Below, in pieces: positions 63,262 through 64,000 of a DNA stretch of 64,000 nucleotides. The stretch covers positions 942,501 through 1,006,500 of the forward strand of contig NZ_JAOQNG010000007.1 of assembly GCF_025961225.1 (NCBI RefSeq), in the 5' to 3' direction. The notes beneath the pieces were generated by a model that ran no database searches, was not told the DNA's origin, and worked only from the letters and a program-made list of their open reading frames with translations. The stretch is from Azospirillum canadense (GTDB taxonomy: Bacteria; Pseudomonadota; Alphaproteobacteria; Azospirillales; Azospirillaceae). A program made the translations under genes and the position numbers. How positions within the stretch are numbered: the first letter of the stretch is position 1; each line of letters opens with the position of its first letter.

Positions 63262-64000
63262 GGCGCAAACTCCCCCGTCTCCGTCGCGATCTTTTCGGCG
63301 ATCAGGGTTTTCAGCGCAGGCTTGTCCAGCTTGCCGACGCGGGTCAGGGGAAATTCCTCCAACACCTCGACGCGTTCCGGGCATTTGTATTTCGCCAGCC
63401 CGCAGCCGGTCAGGAAGGCGCCCAGCTCCTGCACGTCGGGGGCCGGCATGCCGGGCCGTGTGATGATGAAGATGCAGCCCTTTTCTCCGTAGAGCGGGTC
63501 GGGCATGGCGACCAGCTTGGCGTCGGCGACGCTGGGGTGGCGGCTGACGTAGGCCTCCACCTCCTCGCAGCCGATCTTCTCGCCGCCGCGGTTGATGTTG
63601 TCGCGCAACCGGCCTTCGAAGGCGTAGCAGAGCCGCCCGTCAACCTCGTGCGCCGTCATGATGTCGCCGGTGCGGTAGAAGCCGTCGGCGGTGAAGGCCG
63701 TGGCGTTGGCATCCGGGTTGTTGACGTAGCCGCGCAGGCTCGACGGGCCGCGGAAGCACAGCTCGCCCATCCGGCCCGGCGGCACCGGCGTCTCGGTACC
63801 CGGTTCCAACAGCCGGATTTCGTCCTGCGGACAGCCGGATGTGCCCTGCGTACGGTGCCGCCGCTCCACCGGCGCGTCCGCCGGGGAGCCGAGCAGCAGC
63901 CCCTCGGTGATGCCGTAGAGGTTGGAGCAGGGCACGCCGATGTGCTCCTCCAGCTTGTCGGCGCGGCTCATCGTCGCGAACAGGCGCAGGGACGACAGGT
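63258..64000 (-). CDS. Aryl-acid AMP/CoA ligase, C-terminal part (runs off window)
   Basis: The last ~247 residues of an ANL-superfamily adenylate-forming enzyme, open through base 64000. Core motifs are SNLYGITEGLLLGSP (A5), GELCFRGPSSLRGYV, FYRTGD (A7), GRLRDNINRGGEKIGCEEVE (A8) and VGKLDKPALK with the A10 Lys. It resembles EntE/DhbE-like and salicylate-AMP ligases. As the first known gene of the operon it would activate the aromatic acid before ring hydroxylation. Confidence 0.88.
   Translation of the reverse strand, partial: LSSLRLFATMSRADKLEEHIGVPCSNLYGITEGLLLGSPADAPVERRHRTQGTSGCPQDEIRLLEPGTETPVPPGRMGELCFRGPSSLRGYVNNPDANATAFTADGFYRTGDIMTAHEVDGRLCYAFEGRLRDNINRGGEKIGCEEVEAYVSRHPSVADAKLVAMPDPLYGEKGCIFIITRPGMPAPDVQELGAFLTGCGLAKYKCPERVEVLEEFPLTRVGKLDKPALKTLIAEKIATETGEFAP

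Noticed and set aside
61628..63268. Long open frame fusing the FAD monooxygenase to upstream sequence
   Set aside because: MKITVIGGGPAG at 62782 is the natural start; the upstream part is the thioesterase gene in a different frame.
1..64000. tRNA or rRNA genes
   Set aside because: I looked for rRNA-like stretches and tRNA-like cloverleaf signals by eye and saw none; a tRNA scan would be decisive.

Overview
The window is GC-rich (codons ending mostly in G/C) and its gene families point to an alphaproteobacterium of the Rhodospirillales, most likely Azospirillum or a close relative. It appears to be part of a large plasmid or chromid rather than a core chromosome: it holds an iteron array followed by a RepA-type initiator, a ParA gene with a non-canonical partner, a cluster of long palindromes in front of parA, and no ribosomal or tRNA genes that I could see. 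The genus is inferred from protein style, not from any search.

Layout. (1) 1-3090: an SDR fragment at the edge, a divergent Old Yellow Enzyme reductase, then wrecked mobile DNA (tyrosine recombinase and Tn3 TnpA fragments). (2) 3091-5811: two complete insertion sequences, an IS1111-type IS110 element and an IS5 element. (3) 5.9-19 kb: a mostly ordinary accessory block with a PAS/PAS hybrid histidine kinase, a YihY membrane protein, an M48 lipoprotein protease, a thioredoxin-like/NhaA fusion, a DUF6745 pair, a second NhaA, a P-loop protein and a small repeat lipoprotein. (4) 19.3-24.7 kb: a PAS protein cut off by an IS701-like element, an amino-acid binding protein and an IS5 copy. (5) 24.9-35.5 kb: the plasmid maintenance region (parA and partner, palindrome cluster, iterons, repA, HTH protein), itself invaded by two transposons. 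(6) 35.6-49.9 kb: an IS-dense stretch (IS256, integrase-type, IS1380, several IS5, an IS6 remnant) separating a DUF2786 protein, a histidine kinase and two unusual small proteins. (7) 50-64 kb: two minus-strand catabolic operons.

How the genes work together. The catabolic end has a GntR-controlled sugar-acid operon (enolase-superfamily dehydratase, SDR, ACS-type MFS, Ldh-family dehydrogenase, an MHS transporter broken by a stop codon, FAH-family hydrolase). Upstream is a tightly coupled aromatic-acid operon (acyl-AMP ligase, hotdog thioesterase, FAD monooxygenase, AAHS transporter, maleate isomerase) that fits a CoA-dependent salicylate-to-gentisate route. An IS701-like element has jumped exactly into the 11-nt gap between the transporter and the maleate isomerase.

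The most interesting signal is that both IS701-like elements (20.2-21.8 kb and 58.4-60.3 kb), although well diverged, carry the same small gene, divergently oriented and starting almost on top of the transposase start. This looks like an undescribed two-gene IS architecture.
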